From Cucumis sativus (lineage: Eukaryota > Streptophyta > Magnoliopsida > Cucurbitales > Cucurbitaceae), in the NCBI RefSeq assembly GCF_000004075.3, contig NC_026658.2, positions 10,006,411 through 10,070,410 on the forward strand: a stretch of 64,000 nt of DNA, written 5' to 3'. The position numbers and the translations under genes are program-made. Positions within the stretch are counted from its first letter, which is position 1. Each line of letters starts with the position of its first letter. Under the pieces are notes generated by a model. That model worked only from the letters and a program-made list of their open reading frames with translations. It was not told the origin of the DNA and made no database searches. This document shows positions 23,831 through 35,276 of this stretch, one piece after another.

Positions 23831-24393
23831 GGGTGCTAAGGAGGTGTCCACCTAGTGGAGATGTCTTGGTGCATCCGACTCGTCGTATATCATTTTTTTT
23901 AAAAAAAGATAGTCGACTATTTTTGTTATATTTGTAAATTTTATAAAATGTTGCTATATAGTTAATTATTTTGAATCTAATTGATAGTCTCAATTTTGCT
24001 TTAGATAACCTACCCTGTGGGACAATGCATGGTTACGTTGATACATCGTGCACTAACCTAACGCAAATGCATGCCTTTAATTTCCAACGCATGTTTGTAG
24101 TGAACATGTGACTTTTATTTAGCTTAGTAACCAACAAAGTATTGGATGTCCAAACCTCACTATTTTTTCAATGTTACAAAAAAATAATGATAAGAACAAA
24201 CAAACTAACATAAAGGTATGTACGTAGCTTATTTTAAAACGTATCAAATACTTTTGTTCAACTTGAGAAAATATTAGGTTTAACTTATTCTCCGTCCCTT
24301 TACGATTGATGATTCTTCCATAATTGTTAAATAAGAACGTCGATGTGAAAGTAGACAATATTTTATTTAACAAGTGCAAGTAAATTCTTTCTT

Positions 24394-24650
24394 TTACATT
24401 GAAGAATTATAGGGTCTTAATCCTATATAGTTGCCAGGAGGATCATAGTTGCATACAACGAACTGGGACTTCCCTTTACAAGCCACTCTTGCACATCCAA
24501 GATGCACGGAGGTTCGCCACACCACCTGAGTATAGTGTCCACAGTCGCCTCCCTTGCATGAGTTTGATGCATAGTCGTATAAATGCTTTTCTCCCACCCA
24601 CATCTTTACGCCATCCGCACCGGTGAACTCGGGGTAGTAGCCTACCGCTG
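24394..24650 (-). pseudogene. PR-1 copy 2, 5'-truncated
   Basis: Only the C-terminal half survives: the residues of [20 protein letters not shown] through [19 protein letters not shown] are intact to the stop. At ~24650 the gene sequence GTAGCCTACCGCT runs straight into the interior of an LTR (GTGAATTGTATGTGTTAAATG). The signal peptide, the first CAP His, the GENIA Glu and the promoter are gone. The start Met at 24603 is an internal residue, not a gene start. Confidence 0.9.
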
Positions 24651-25630
24651 TGAATTGTATGTGTTAAATGTATACCGTAGATTGACTGAAAATATATATG
24701 AATACATATGAATTGAAGTAGACTTGACGTCGAATGTATATCGTGATTGTCATGGAATATATATATAAATGTGTGTATGTGGACAGGACGAAGATTGTAA
24801 ATTGTGTTTGTATGAGACGCAGATGTGAACTTGTGATTTTCGTTTAGATTGGGTGTACGTTACGTTAAAGTATGACTGTGTGCTGATGAACTGAGGGGTG
24901 TGTTGACTGTATAGTTTGATTGACTGACGTATTAGTATATTATTGACAGACATATGACTAAAGTAAAATAAGTTGACTGTTAGGACGTTGAGAGAAAGAA
25001 TCTTGTGTTTTGAAGTAACTGAAAGATGGATTGAATGGAATGAGGGGGAAATTGTTAGCTTGTATTGGGATGTGTACCTTGTAGGTGTCCCACGGGATCA
25101 CCAATTTATTGTGCACCTTCGGGAGCATTAGACTGATATGTGTTTCTGCAGAACACTAGACTGATATGTACGCCCCTCGGGGCGTTAGACTGAGATGTGT
25201 ATCCTACGGGATCACATGACTGCGACTGTACAGGGTGTCCCAATAGAACGTTAACAATTTATTTTCTCCTGACGGGACCAGTAGAGGGTCTCTTACTGAG
25301 TATTTAAGTACTCACCCTTCTTATGTTTAATTTTCAGGCAAAGGTAATAAAGGCGGCAAACCGGCGAGGGGCAGAAAGGAAGCGTGATGCCATAGGAAAC
25401 GTGTATTTGCTTTCGCTTATGGGTTTTGTGAGATTTAAGATTGATTTGAAATTTAGTTTATAAACATTTATTTTAAATAGTATTGTTTTTATGTTTTCTT
25501 GAATGTTAAAAAATCAGGCCTGACTTAAAGATGTTTTTAAATTGCTTACGTTTCGTTTTATATTAATCAAAATCTTTTATTTGTTAAAAATTAACGATCT
25601 CGACTTACTTAGAAAAGTTGGGTCGTTACA
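24651..25630 (+). mobile_element. LTR fragment, copy R2 (3' part)
   Basis: Begins inside the family sequence, at the point matching ~20795 of R1, and ends with the proper terminus GTTGGGTCGTTACA. Its 5' half was lost together with the 5' half of PR-1 copy 2, in one deletion or recombination. Confidence 0.75.
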
Positions 25631-27518
25631 GCCCCTTTTTCTCTTTTCTTCCTCTTTCGTTCGACGTCGACGGTCAGACCAAGCCGAAAACGAAAACCCA
25701 TCCCTCTTTTCTCCTTCGGATCGAAACCGCCGCGCCCATCCGCTTGTAACTGCCGTGCCTCTCCGCTCACAACCGTCGTGCCTCCCTCAGAAAGCAAATA
25801 GTCGTCCAGATCTGCATCGCCGAGCCGTCCAGGTCCTCGCCGCCGCTCGTGCTTCACCCTTGCAATTCGCAGTAACTCAGATCCGTCGCTGCAACCGTCG
25901 GCCGGTTCGTGAAGCTCCGCCGCGCAACCTCTGTCTCTGTTGAAGCCAAGCCCAACCGCCGCCCATTCCTTTCTCCTCTGTTTTTTGCACTGCCGCGCGA
26001 CTCTCTAACCGCGTCTGTCTTCACCTCCGTGAAGCCGTCGACGCATACATCTCGTGAAGCCCGGTCGCTGCGTCAGATCGTCGATCGATTTTGAGGCAGC
26101 GCGCACGTCTTCCTTCCAGCCGCAATTCACAACCGACGTACACTCTAATCTGTTTGTACGATCTTCATTGTTAGGTTCGATCGTCGCTGCCGCCGTTTTT
26201 GTTGTCAGTTCTCTGATAAGTAAAATTGATAGTTTCTGATTGATGGATTGTTAAGATAAAATATCAAATGAAACGTTTGGTTGATACTGTTTTGAAGGTG
26301 TTGGAAGTGCCATTGGGTCCCTCATGTTCATAACTGAAATCGTGAATTTTGGAGTTTTGCTGGCCAATACTTCGTATCTTTCGTGGAATATAGTTGTTCA
26401 AGAAGTTGAGCAACCTTGAAGTAAGGGATTTTATTTTTATACTAGACTCACCTACGCTTTTGAATTGTGATGTTTGTATGGTCATCTCATCCGAGTAAAG
26501 ATATTGAGATGATATATATATATACACGTATGGATGTAGATTTGGTGTTGAATGTATACTGTGGATTCACTGAAAATATATATATACACATGGACTGAAG
26601 TAGACTTAATGTTGAATGCATATTGTGATTGTCTTGGAATATATATATGTGTGTGGATGTAGACAAGACGAAAATTGTAGATTGTGTTTGTATGAGATGC
26701 GGATGTGAACTTGTGATTGTCGTTTAGACTGGGTGTACATTACACTAAAGTATCACTGTGTGCTGGTGAACTGAGGAGTGTTATGACTGTATAGTTTGAT
26801 TGACTGACTTATTAGTATGTTATTGACAGACATTTGACTAAACTGAGATAAGTTGACTGTTAGAACGTTGAGTGAAAGAACTTTATATTTTGAAGTAACT
26901 GAAAGATGGTTCGAATGGATTGAGAGGAAAAATTGTTAGTTTTTATTGGGATGTGTGCCTTGTAGGTGTCCCACAAAATCACTAATTATTCTGGACCTTC
27001 GGGAGCATTAGACTGATATGTGTTTCTGCAGAACACTAGAATGAAATGTACGTCCCTCGGGGCGTTAGACTGAAATGTGCATCCTACGGGATCACAAGAC
27101 TGCAACTGTACAGGGTGTCACAATAGAATGTTAACAATTTATTTTTCCCCTGACGGGACCAGTGGAGGGTCTCTTACTGAGTATTTTTTTTTATACTCAC
27201 CCTTCTTATGTTTAATTTTCAGGCAAAGGTAATAAAGGTGGCAAACCGGCGAGGGGCAGGAAGGAAGCGTGATTGCCATAGAAAATGTGTTATTTTGCTT
27301 CCGCTTATTGTTTCTTTAAAGGTTTAAAAATGTTGTATTGAAACTTAGCTTACAAACTTTTATTTGTAAATAGTATTTTTTAACTTTTTTTTTTTATTTG
27401 AAAATCAGGTCTGACTTAAAGTTGTTTTTCAATTGGCTTACATTTCATTTTGTATCAACCAAAGTCTTTTGTCAAAAATTAATGACCTCGACTTACCTAG
27501 AAAAGTTGGGTCGTTACA
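25631..27518 (+). mobile_element. LTR fragment, copy R3 (5' end missing)
   Basis: Directly abuts R2: ...TCGTTACA then GCCCCTTTTTCTCTTTTC. It lacks the TA-rich head of R4 but has the GC-rich segment, the basic mini-frame (to the TGA at 27270-27272) and the terminus GTCGTTACA at 27518. Its right flank GTAAGCTTATATTTT matches the uninterrupted sites near 22535 and 36187 (GAGTGTAAGCTTAT), which places the insertion point. Confidence 0.75.
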
Positions 27519-27989
27519 GTAAGCTTATATTTTAAAGCATTTTTATTACCATTTCCACACAATTTGCTGTCTTTTCATTTTTTTTTTTTAGGGAGGATTG
27601 AACTTCAAACCTAACATAGATACTATACCAATTTAAAATATGTTCATTTTGACATAGAAGGACTTATTAGAAGAAGGGAGAAGGGTGGAGGAGAGCAGAC
27701 TCCTTCTTTTCAACTCCTTTGTATATAATCTAGTTCTACACATTAATGATGGTTTTAATTATTGGATAATTATTACTAGTAATAATAATGAAATATATAG
27801 CAACGTTTAAGAAAACGGCAAATACAACAAAATCTATGATAGACTTATATCGCTAAGTAGACTTTATTTCTTATTGATATTTTTTGACATAGTCTTTGAA
27901 AAATCAAGAGCGGTGATTTCCTATCTTTTTGGTATAGTCTTTGACATAAACATAGTCCTCTTTTTCTACCCAATACTACTAAAAGATAA
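27519..27989. other. Duplicated spacer, no gene
   Basis: Shared block that follows AGTGTAAGCTTATATTTT in the other copies (22540-22975, 36190-36660). No reading frame is supported. Confidence 0.7.
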
Positions 27990-28850
27990 GACTCTATCAA
28001 AGATATGTGGAATGCTGAAAATTTGAAATGGGACCTTTTTCCAAGAAGACCGTGAGAGAAGTGTGTAGACACATTTGTGGAATGAGATCAAAATCATCCT
28101 CAATTCCCCCTTGCTTGATCATGGCTAGGATCCTTCCTATTTGGAGCTTGAATACCAATGGTAGCTTCATGATTGCCTCCATTAAAAGGCTTTACATAAC
28201 AGTAATCAAGCCGATCTTAACAATTCAAACGAGCAAATTTATCAAAATCTTTGGAAGTCGATCATCCCCCAAAAATGCAAATTCTTTATTTGGTCTCTCT
28301 TTCATGAATGTATCAACACAACTGAACATTTACAAAGGAGACTTCCATCGTGGAGCTTGAAACCATCCTTGTGTGTTATGTGCAAAACCGCCGATGAAGA
28401 CAAAAATCATCTTTTATCTCTTGTCCACTTGTAAATGGTATATGGAAAAATGTTGGTGTTCTGTTTAACCATTCCTTCATTTTTTAGAACACTGTCTCCC
28501 TTTGCAAATACATGTGCAGATCAAAGGTGAAAACAAATAAGCAAATTATTATATTCAACACAGTAGTTATCACCCTTTGATCCATATGGAACGAAAGAAA
28601 TAAGAGGATTTTCAATGATTTAGAAAGATCCCCTTGTGATTTAGGAAGATATTCAAGCTCTTACCAGTTTTTGGACCAATCGTTCTCCTCTGTTTAGAAA
28701 CTACTCGATCAGTAGCATTGCTTTAAATTTAAATGTTTTTTAATTCTGACTTGTGAGTCTCTTCGACTTCTCTCTAGCACCTTTTGTACTTTTTCGACTT
28801 CTCGTACTTTTCTCTCTTATATATTAATGAAGCAGAAATAACAAGGGTGC
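27990..28850 (+). pseudogene. LINE zf-RVT relic, copy 2
   Basis: Same relic as at 22975, with the same frame shifts: FWSLFH/NANSLFGLSF-type readings, RRLPSWSLKPS and CVMCKTADEDKNH-like fragments split between frames. It sits between the LTR pair R2-R3 and PR-1 copy 3. Confidence 0.65.
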
Positions 28851-29429
28851 TAAGGAGGTGTCCACCTAGTGGAGATGTTTTGGTGCATCTGACTCATCGT
28901 ATATCGTTTTTTTTTAAAAAGATAGTCGACTATTTTTGTTATATTTGTAAATTTTTTAAAATGTTGCTATATACTTAATTATTATGAATCTAATTGATAG
29001 TCTCAATTTTATTTAGATAACCTACCTTCAATTTTATTTAGATAACCTACCCCGTGGGGCAATGCATGGTTACGTTGATACATCGTGCACTAACCTAACG
29101 CAAATGCAGACCTTTAATTTCCAACGCATGTTTGTAGTGAACATGTGACTTTTTTTAGCTTAGTAACCAACAAAGTATTGGATGTCCAAACCTCACTATT
29201 TTTTCAACGTTACAAAAAAATAATGATAAGAACAAACAAACTAACATAAAGGTATGTACATAGCTTATGTTAAAACGTATCAAATACTTTTGTTCAACTT
29301 GAGAAAGTATTAGGTTTAACTTATTCTCCATCCCTTTACGATAGATGATTCTTCCATAATTGTTAAATAAGTACGTCGATGTGAAAGTAGACAATATTTT
29401 ATTTAACAAGTGCAAGTAAATTCTTTCTT

Positions 29430-29933
29430 TTACATTGAAGAATTATAGGGTCTTAATCCTATATAGTTGCCCGGAGGATCATAATTGCATACAACGAACT
29501 GGGACTTCCCTTTACAAGCCACTCTTGCACATCCAAGATGCACGGAGGTTCGCCACACCACCTGAGTATAGTGTCCACAGTCGCCTCCCTTGCATGAGTT
29601 TGATGCATAGTCATATAAATGCTTTTCTCCCACCCACATCTTTACGCCATCCGCACCGGTGAACTCGGGGTAGTAGCCTACCGCTATGTTTTCACCGTAT
29701 GGTCCCGTAGAGTGAACCAAGGCGCAATCATTTATCCTTTTGTTGGCGTAGGATTGAGCGTAGGCAGCTACAGTGTTGTTCCATGTCATTGGACCGACGC
29801 CGATTGCCGACCGAGCTTTGTTGTGTAGGGAAATGTAGTCTTGAGGGGAGTTTTGGGCATGTGCTAGGAAGAAGAGGAACATGAAAGTGGGAATGAAAAT
29901 TGCCATTGGAGGGTTTTGACTTTGAGTTTTCAT
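29430..29933 (-). CDS. PR1: Pathogenesis-related protein 1 (PR-1, CAP family), intact copy 3
   Basis: Intronless, 167 residues from the ATG at 29931-29933, as usual for basic and acidic PR-1. A signal peptide (residues 1-26; hydrophobic IFIPTFMFLFFLAHA) predicts secretion to the apoplast. The CAP domain has its four conserved residues: His in LHNKAR, Glu in GENIA, Glu in WVGEKH and His in GHYTQVVW. Six Cys suit the three disulfides of the family. Near the C-terminus is [15 protein letters not shown], the CAPE1 peptide context, followed by NSSM. PR-1 proteins bind sterols and are induced by salicylate in defence. A TATA box lies ~33 bp upstream. It differs from copy 5 at only a few residues (for example ARSAIG for ARAAVG). 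An intact coding region does not prove expression. Confidence 0.95.
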   Translation of the reverse strand: MKTQSQNPPMAIFIPTFMFLFFLAHAQNSPQDYISLHNKARSAIGVGPMTWNNTVAAYAQSYANKRINDCALVHSTGPYGENIAVGYYPEFTGADGVKMWVGEKHLYDYASNSCKGGDCGHYTQVVWRTSVHLGCARVACKGKSQFVVCNYDPPGNYIGLRPYNSSM

Positions 29934-29965
29934 TTTGATATGTTAGAAAATGAAGAGAAAGATGA

Positions 29966-29974
29966 TTTTTATAG
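29966..29974 (-). promoter_or_regulatory. TATA box of PR-1 copy 3
   Basis: On the minus strand CTATAAAAA lies 33-41 bp before the ATG. The same motif is at the same distance before copy 5 (40846-40854), and both imply a very short 5' leader. Confidence 0.55.
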
Positions 29975-30808
29975 AGATGAAGATCAATTAAATATGGAAT
30001 GTGATGAAGGAGAGGAAGAAATGTATTTGAAACTGTCTGTATTTTTGCTTCTTTGTTGACCTCTATTTATTAACCTCTATTTCTTTCCTTTTCATTTTGT
30101 TTTAATTTGTTACATTAATATACAACTAAGGACTAAAAATGCTATGCATCTGATGAGTTAGAATGTCAAACATGTTAATTACACGTTATTTTTGGTTGAA
30201 ATATTAGTTCAATGAATTGCATAAGTTTTAGTTTTTGTGTGTTTTCCCCTTTAAGGATGGAAAAATATAATAACATTGCAATTTTGGAGCTAGGAATTTG
30301 AACTGCATTCACCCTTAACTGAAGTTGAATCCTTACCCACGTGTTGAACTAAACAAAAAAAATTATCTTTAACCAATAAAATAAAACTTTGTTTTTTTTA
30401 TTCAAAAATAGTTTTTCTTACGAGTTCATCGTGTGAATGTGAGGAGAATTTAAACTACTTTATCTCTTAATTGAAGAGTGTCTTATAACCTATTCAATTA
30501 CATGTCTGTCGGCAACTATTGAGTTATATGTGTTAAGACTAACAAGTTTTTTAGTTTGTCACTTGAAGAGAATTCGAACCACTTATTTCTTAATTGTAGT
30601 GTGTCTTAACCCTATTCATTTGTATGCCTAAGTTAAACAACTATTGGAAAATGTTAAGAATAACAAGTTTTTTAGTTTGTTTAAACGTGCGATGACGTAA
30701 CAATTTAAATTTTAGTTTTTCATGCATTTGCATAAACATTCGAAAAGAAAATTCTTATGTTGAGTTAAGGTAAGATTTTTTTTGAATTGGATAGATCATA
30801 TTGGGTAA
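29975..30808. other. PR-1 upstream duplicated module (copy 3), no gene
   Basis: Upstream of the intact PR-1. It aligns along its length with 40855-41695 and more loosely with 35490-36185. AT-rich, no supported reading frame. LTR R4 interrupts it at its right edge. Confidence 0.7.
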
Positions 30809-30822
30809 TGTAACGCCCCAAA

Positions 30823-30863
<41 letters not shown>

Positions 30864-30891
30864 TAAAAGAAAAGAAAATGAAAATTTTAAA

Positions 30892-30922
<31 letters not shown>

Positions 30923-32934
30923 TTATTTATTTATTTATTTTATATATTTATTTTATATTTTTTTAATATATTTATTTTATTATATTTTTACATTTTTATA
31001 AAAGAAAAGAAAAAGAAAACTTTTTTTTTCCCTTTTCTTCTTCCGCCCAGCGCCGCGACCCTCCCTTCCGTTCTCCATCTCCGTTTGCGAAGCAGCCTTG
31101 CAGCAGCCGCCGCGTAACTTTTCGTCCAGATTTGCGTCGCCGTGCCCAGTCCTAACCGCCGCTGCAACCGTCTCCGCGCCATTGCTCTGTCTCCGTCGAA
31201 GCCAAGGCCGCCGCGTGAACCAGTAACCGCCACGCCCTCCGCTCACAACCGTCGTCCAGATCTGCATCGCCGAGCCGTCCAGGTCCTCGCCGTCGCTCGT
31301 GCTTCATCCTTGCAGTTCGTAGTAACCCAGATTCGTCGCTGCAACCGTCGGCCGGTTCGTGAAGCCCTGCCGCGCAACCTCTGTTTCCAGCCGCCGCCCA
31401 TTCCGTTCTCCTCTGTTTTTTGCACTGCCGCGCGACTCTCCGACCGCGTCTGTCTTCACCTCCGTGAAGTCGTCGACGCATACATCTTGTGAAGCCCGGT
31501 CGCCGCGTCAGATCGTCGATCGATTTTGAGGCAGCCGCCGCCACGTCTCCTTTGGTTGACCGCTGACCGACCCACACTTAGGATTTTTGCTGCGAGTTCG
31601 ACAGTCGTGTGTTGAGGTGTTGGGAGTAACGTTGGACTCCCTTAAATTCACAACCAATTTGTGAATTGTTGAGGGTTCAGTTCGCCAATATTTCGGTGAG
31701 TTGGAACTTATGTTGAGGAAAGTAAGTGAGATATGTGTTGTGAAAGTAATCGAATTTTGTATTGTTATGCTTAGGATTGTTTCGAGGACGTTAGTTGATT
31801 AAGGGCTTCCCTAACTTTGAGGTAAGGGATTTTCTACTAGACTCACTTATGATGGTGAATTGTATGTCTGTATGATTAATGATTGTGAATTGTATGTCTG
31901 TATGATTATCTCTGCCTGAGTAAAGATGTTGAGATGATATATATATATATACACATATGGATGTAGATTCGGTGTTGAATGTATACTGTGGATTGACTGA
32001 AAATATATATATACATATGAATTGAAGTAGACTTAATGTTGAATGCATATTGTGATTGTCATGGAATATATGTGTGTGGATGTGGACAGGACGAAAATTG
32101 TAGATTGTGTTTGTATGAGATGCAGATGTGAACTTGTGATTGTCGTTTAGATTGGGTGTACGTTACGCTAAAGTATGACTGTGTGCTGGTGAACTGAGGG
32201 GTGTATTGACTGTATAGTTTGATTGACTGACGTATTAGTATATTATTGACATACATATGACAAAAGTGAGATAAGTTGACTGTTAGGACGTTGAGAGAAA
32301 GAACTTTATGTTTTGAAGTAACTGAAAGATGGATTGAATGGAATGAGGGGAAAATTGTTAGCTTTTATTGGGATGTGTGCCTTGTAGGTGTCCCACGGGA
32401 TCACCAATTTATTCTGCACCTTCGGGAGCATTAGACTGATAGGTGTTTCTGCAGAACACTAGACTAATATGTACGTCCCTCGGGGCGTTAGACTGAGATG
32501 TGCATCCTACGGGATCACAAGACTGCGATTGTACAGGGTGTCCCAATAGAATATTAACAATTTATTTTCCCCTGACGGGACCAGTAGATGGTTTTTTACT
32601 GAGTATTGTTATACTCACCCTTCTTATGTTTAAATTTTCAGGCAAAGGAAATAAAGGTGGCAAACCGGCGAGGGGCAGGAAGGAAGCGTGATTGCCATAG
32701 GAAACGTGTCATTTTGCTTCCGCTTATGGTTTCTTTTGAGGTTTAAGATTACTAAAACTTAGTTTACAAACTTTTATTTGTAAATAGTGTTATTTTTAAG
32801 TTTTTTTGAATATTTGAAAATCATGCCTGATATAAATTTGTTTTTCAATTGACTTACGTTTCATTTTGTATCAACCAAAGTCTTTTGTTAAAAATTAATG
32901 ACATCGACTTACCTAGAAAAGTTGGGTCGTTACA
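30809..32934 (+). mobile_element. Solo LTR, copy R4, complete (2126 bp)
   Basis: Begins TGTAACGCCCCAAAG and ends TTGGGTCGTTACA, with the TG...CA ends of an LTR. GTAA flanks both sides (30805-30808 and 32935-32938; five bases, GTAAT, if the T of TG is shared). The uninterrupted site is preserved near 41690 as ATTGGGTATAATCTTGTTATA. No internal coding region is present, so the element was reduced to a solo LTR by recombination. It has a TA-rich head, a GC-rich centre with Arg-rich meaningless frames, and the conserved mini-frame ending at 32689-32691. Confidence 0.87.
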
Positions 32935-33825
32935 GTAATCTTGTTATATTTTCATTTTTGTTATTTAAGTATTTTTATTATCATTTCCAAACATGGTGTT
33001 TTTTTCTTTTTTTAGAGGAGAATTGAGTAATTATAATTGAGGGTAATTTTGAAAATAGTAATCAATTATATATTAACATTTAAATTTTTTTATAAATATA
33101 GTAAAATTGTTATAGACTTATCTATTTACTTCTATCATTTGATAAGATTTATTGATTTGGTTATATTTTCAATTTTTTTAAAACAATGTTACTATCTACT
33201 TAATTATTATGTTTGTAACTATCTCATAATTATTTTTATAATGATCTATGAAAATCTAAGTCTAAAATATTGAAAAAGATTACAATAAAACTCTTCCGAT
33301 ACGAGTAAATTAAATTCTTTAATTTAATTTTGAAAAAAAAATAAACAAACAAAATTCTTAAAGCTACTTTTTCCTTTTACGTTTTTTTTAGAAAAAAAAG
33401 TAACTCCGGGTTGGGAATTTGAATTTTGAAAACACAAAGCGAAAAAACATTTATAGGTAAAAAACTAAGTTTATAAGCTTAAATTTACAAGAAAATAAAA
33501 AGATCAAATGATTATCAACCATATCCATAATAGAGAACTTGTGAACCTAAAACTTTAGAATGTGTTTTCAAAGATCTCAAGCGTTTAATCACCAATCACC
33601 CTCGACCTAAATCATCAACATGATTATCATATGGAACTTTTATCCAAATCCAAATTTAAACTAATTTAATATTTTTCTCATTGTAAGTAACTTTCCGAAA
33701 TCATCCTTAAAAAACCTAATAATCAAGAAGAGAATTGATTTGCAAAAAGGGAAGAATCATTATCTTCCTCAATCCTATAAAGTTCCAATAGATATGTTCC
33801 AAGAGAACTTTTAACAGATAAAAAA
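32935..33825. other. Duplicated spacer between PR-1 and the TBL end, no gene
   Basis: Aligns with 41695-42117 plus 45676-46140, the two halves separated there by the Mutator-like element. It contains the empty target site TTTTTCCTT at 33368-33376. No gene. Confidence 0.75.
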
Positions 33826-34077
33826 TCATACTAACGTCGAATGTTGTATGAACAAGTCGTTCCTTGTATCAGTGAGTTCCGACAAGCACAAGTGCATACA
33901 ATAGTCGTGCTTCTTTCCACCAGCTGAGGCAGGATGTGCATCTGCCCTCAACTCACTCATGGGAATTATGTTCAAAATATGGAAACTAGTTCCATTGAGA
34001 GCCTTGAAAAGATGCTCATTTACAAGTCGAGCCTCGACATTGGTTCTGTTATTCGTAAGCAAGAACAGATTCTCCGC
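33826..34077 (-). pseudogene. Displaced copy of the TBL gene's last exon
   Basis: Matches exon 6 of the TBL gene (46149-46406) almost codon for codon, including NVEARLVNEHLFKAL and ADAHPASAGGKKHD. The rest of the gene is absent here. The splice acceptor CCAG is CCAA, the catalytic DXXH motif is damaged (DDCMHW becomes DYCMHL, Asp to Tyr), a conserved Trp is Arg (DTWND to DTRND), and a short deletion alters the C-terminus. The flanks also match the TBL intron and 3' region, so this is a DNA-level duplication and not a retrocopy. Confidence 0.9.
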
Positions 34078-34806
34078 TTGGAAAGAAAAACTTAACTTTT
34101 AGACAACTCACTTCATTAATAAAAAGTAACGGAAGAGGGCAAAATAATAAATTTAAGGCTAAATTATAAAAGTACCATTAAACTCACCCATTCATATCAA
34201 ATGCAACATAATAATATTTTCTTGTACATCTTGTAAAATTTCAAAACTATCGCTTAAAGTATAAGTTCTATACAATTTTGAATGTATAGTGGGACCTGGA
34301 AGAGTATGGTCGTAACCTACACGGTGTGGTAATCCAAATTTTGTTCTCAATCACCACCACATCACTTCAAGTCTCAATTTTTTTTGATAACCTACACGGT
34401 GTGGCAATGCATGATTATATTGATACATCGTGCATCAACCCAACGCAAACGCGGGCCTTTTTCCAACACATGTTTGTAGTGAATAGATGGATATACGAAA
34501 CATTTTTTTAGCTCAGTAACCAATAAAGTATTGGAGTCCCGAACCTCTAACTATATTTTTAATGTTATAAAAAATTAATAAGAAGAACAAACAAACTAGC
34601 ATAAATGTATGTACGTAGCTTATGTTAAAACGTATCAAATATTTTTTTTTCAACTTGAGAAAACATTAGGTTTAACTTATTCTTCATCCATTTACGATTG
34701 ATGATTCTTCCATAATCGCTAAATAAAAACATCGATGTGAAAATAGACAATATATTTTATTTAACAGGTGATCGAGTGGATTGCCCACCGAGTAACTTAT
34801 ATCTTT
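34078..34806. other. Copied TBL intron joined to PR-1 downstream region
   Basis: 34078 to ~34380 matches TBL intron 5 (46407-46715); from ~34386 on it matches the PR-1 downstream block (24000-24390, 39905-40305). The switch lies in AGTCTCAATTTT, present in both parents. Confidence 0.8.
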
Positions 34807-35276
34807 TTACATTGAAGAATTATAGGGTCTTAATCCTATATAGTTGCCAGGAGGATCATAGTTGCATATAACGAATTGGGACTTCCCTTTACAAGCCACT
34901 CTTGCACATCCAAGATGCATGGAGGTTCGCCACACCACCTGAGTATAGTGTCCACAGTCGCCACCCTTGCATGAGTTTGATGCATAGTCGTATAAATGCT
35001 TTTCTCCCACTCACATCTTTACGCCATCCGCACCGGTGAACTCGGGGTAGTAGCCTACCGTTAGGTTTTCACCGTATGGTCCCGTAGAGTGAACCAAGGT
35101 GCAGTCATTTATCCTTTTGTTGGCGTAGGATTGAGCGTAGGCAGCTACGGTGTTGTTCCATGTCATTGGACCGACGCCGACTGCCGCACGAGCTTTGTTG
35201 TGTAGGGAAATGTAGTCTTGAGGGGAGTTTTGGGCAAGAAAATTGCCATTAGAGGGTTTTGACTTTGAGTCCTCAT
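34807..35276 (-). pseudogene. PR-1 copy 4, nonsense codon and signal-peptide deletion
   Basis: The CAP domain is recognisable throughout, but two lesions are clear. TGG of KMWVGEKH is TGA (35011-35013), which removes the second half of the domain. In the signal peptide 34 bases are missing near 35234 (GGGCAAGAAAATTGCC), so the ATG at 35274-35276 reads out of frame with the CAP domain. GENIAVGYY is also changed to GENLTVGYY. Not functional. Confidence 0.93.

Noticed and set aside
25609..26239. Several GC-rich frames rich in Arg, Ser and Pro in LTR R3, and similar ones at 31142-31577 and 37186-37872
   Set aside because: They sit in the GC-rich middle of LTRs and are not conserved between the copies.
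29619..29828. Plus-strand frame opposite PR-1 (also at 40499 and as fragments elsewhere)
   Set aside because: Antisense shadow of the conserved PR-1 coding region; it has no own domain or start context.
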